Positions 6,286 to 6,808 of a stretch of DNA of 6,808 nucleotides are shown here, piece after piece. A program made the position numbers and the translations under genes. The notes under the pieces are model-generated. The model was not told the origin of the DNA. It did not search any database and saw only the letters and a list, made by a program, of their open reading frames with translations. The stretch's first letter is position 1. The number at the start of each line of letters is the position of its first letter. The DNA comes from Kiritimatiellia bacterium (GTDB lineage: Bacteria > Verrucomicrobiota > Kiritimatiellia > RFP12 > UBA1067). The stretch spans positions 1 to 6,808 of the forward strand of contig JAEDKA010000085.1 of the NCBI GenBank assembly GCA_016296065.1, given 5' to 3'.

Positions 6286-6764
6286 CTATGCCGCCGCCAT
6301 CAGCTTTAGCAGCTTGTCGTCGTCCCATGCGAGTTCCTTTCGCTTCACGCTGATTCCTCCAAAGACCGACTTGTCCAGCCGCAGCATGTTCAGCACGACG
6401 TGTCTGAGCATCGCGAGGTTCTCCGCGAGGTCTTCCCGCCTCGCCCTCGACCTGTCCTCGTCGAAGTCCATGTCGAGTATCCAGTGCATTGCCTCCACGC
6501 CCCAGTGTGCGCGGATCGCCTTAAGCACTCTCTTCGGATTGACATCGATTGATGTGAGGAGAACCTCGTCTCGAACATTGTCGTGCCCGTCGCCATGTTG
6601 TAGACCTCGAATGCTATGGGGAATGCTATGTCCCCCACCCTTGACGTAACGCCGGGAACTACACATGGTGTTGGATGGCCGCTCTTGAAGCCGCCTTCGC
6701 GGGGGATCATGGGCAGTGCCGCCGCCGAACATTCCCTATGTGGAATCTCGCAGAGGGTGCGATT
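6286..6764 (-). pseudogene. ISAs1-family transposase remnant, C-terminal part, frameshifted
   Basis: Read on the - strand, the C-terminal part has the ISAs1-family pattern: KRVLKAIRAHWGVEAMHWIL, then DMDFDEDRSRARREDLAENL, LRHVVLNMLR, and SVKRKELAWDDDKLLKLM ending at a TAG (6288-6286). This includes the conserved R-HWG-E—HW-LD--F-ED-SR-R segment near the last DDE-type acidic residue. The preceding block (VYNMATGTTMFETRF) lies in another frame, open from 6764 downward. The frames join near 6558-6561, where one missing base would restore an expected ETRF-YLTSI junction. A TAA at 6767-6765 closes the first frame upstream, and I do not recognise the sequence from there to the window end, so the N-terminal two thirds is missing or outside the window. 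Family members are usually about 370 aa. The copy is very probably inactive unless the shift is a sequencing error. A programmed -1 shift is less likely because no slippery heptamer is present. Confidence 0.8.
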
Positions 6765-6784
6765 TTAATTCGTTGAAAAATCGC
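6759..6784. repeat. 8-bp inverted repeat upstream of the transposase remnant
   Basis: GCGATTTT (6759-6766) pairs with AAAATCGC (6777-6784) around a 10-nt loop. It spans the point where the transposase-related frame is closed by a stop codon. It may mark a junction or be an unrelated hairpin. The remainder to 6808 shows no recognisable feature. Confidence 0.4.
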
Positions 6785-6808
6785 TGAGGTTGCGGTTGCA
6801 TTTGAGCG

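Noticed and set aside
6102..6353. 83-residue + strand open frame across the structured intergenic region and into the transposase remnant
   Set aside because: It runs through hairpins and antisense to the transposase C-terminus, has no Shine-Dalgarno site and no recognisable protein features.
1..6808. CRISPR array, phage genes, toxin-antitoxin or defence cluster
   Set aside because: No regularly spaced direct repeats with unique spacers and no matching small gene pairs or defence domains were found; the only repeats are in-gene domain duplications, one promoter tandem and palindromes.

Overview
The window looks like part of a high-GC bacterial chromosome. Three things suggest a free-living or gut-associated member of the PVC group (Verrucomicrobiota/Kiritimatiellota/Lentisphaerota type): a secreted protein built from Ig-like and InlB-type (Listeria-Bacteroides) repeats, a secreted TIM-barrel glycoside-hydrolase-like protein, and an ISAs1-type transposase remnant. 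This placement is inferred from gene content and style; no marker gene is present.

Layout. Positions 1-45 hold a perfect 14-bp inverted repeat with a small inner hairpin. Positions 46-106 hold a promoter with an extended -10 box (TGGTATAAT) that places the predicted transcription start exactly on the A of the first gene's ATG. Positions 107-3637 (+) encode a 1176-residue exported protein: signal peptide, two 187-residue Ig+InlB tandem units, two further Ig-like domains, then several beta-rich modules separated by a Gly/Ile linker. Positions 3638-3751 are intergenic, with a weak hairpin, an imperfect 23/19-bp tandem repeat where a -35 box would lie, an extended -10 (TGCTATAAT) and a good Shine-Dalgarno sequence. 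Positions 3752-6034 (+) encode a 760-residue exported glycoside-hydrolase-like protein. Positions 6035-6285 are non-coding and rich in secondary structure: an 18-bp perfect inverted repeat, an 11-bp stem with a Shine-Dalgarno-like loop, a GC-rich palindrome followed by T5, and a 26-nt near-palindrome. Positions 6286 to about 6764 (-) carry the C-terminal part of an ISAs1-family transposase, broken by a frameshift.

The two large genes point the same way but each has its own promoter, so they are probably separate transcription units. Both products are exported and fit a polysaccharide-degrading, surface-interacting lifestyle; no direct functional link between them is visible. I see no defence system, CRISPR array, RNA gene of a known family, or clearly new multi-gene system. 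The most unusual signals are regulatory: a leaderless promoter with a T9 tract in its spacer, the repeat-overlapped promoter of the second gene, and a set of long hairpins in the gene-free stretches.
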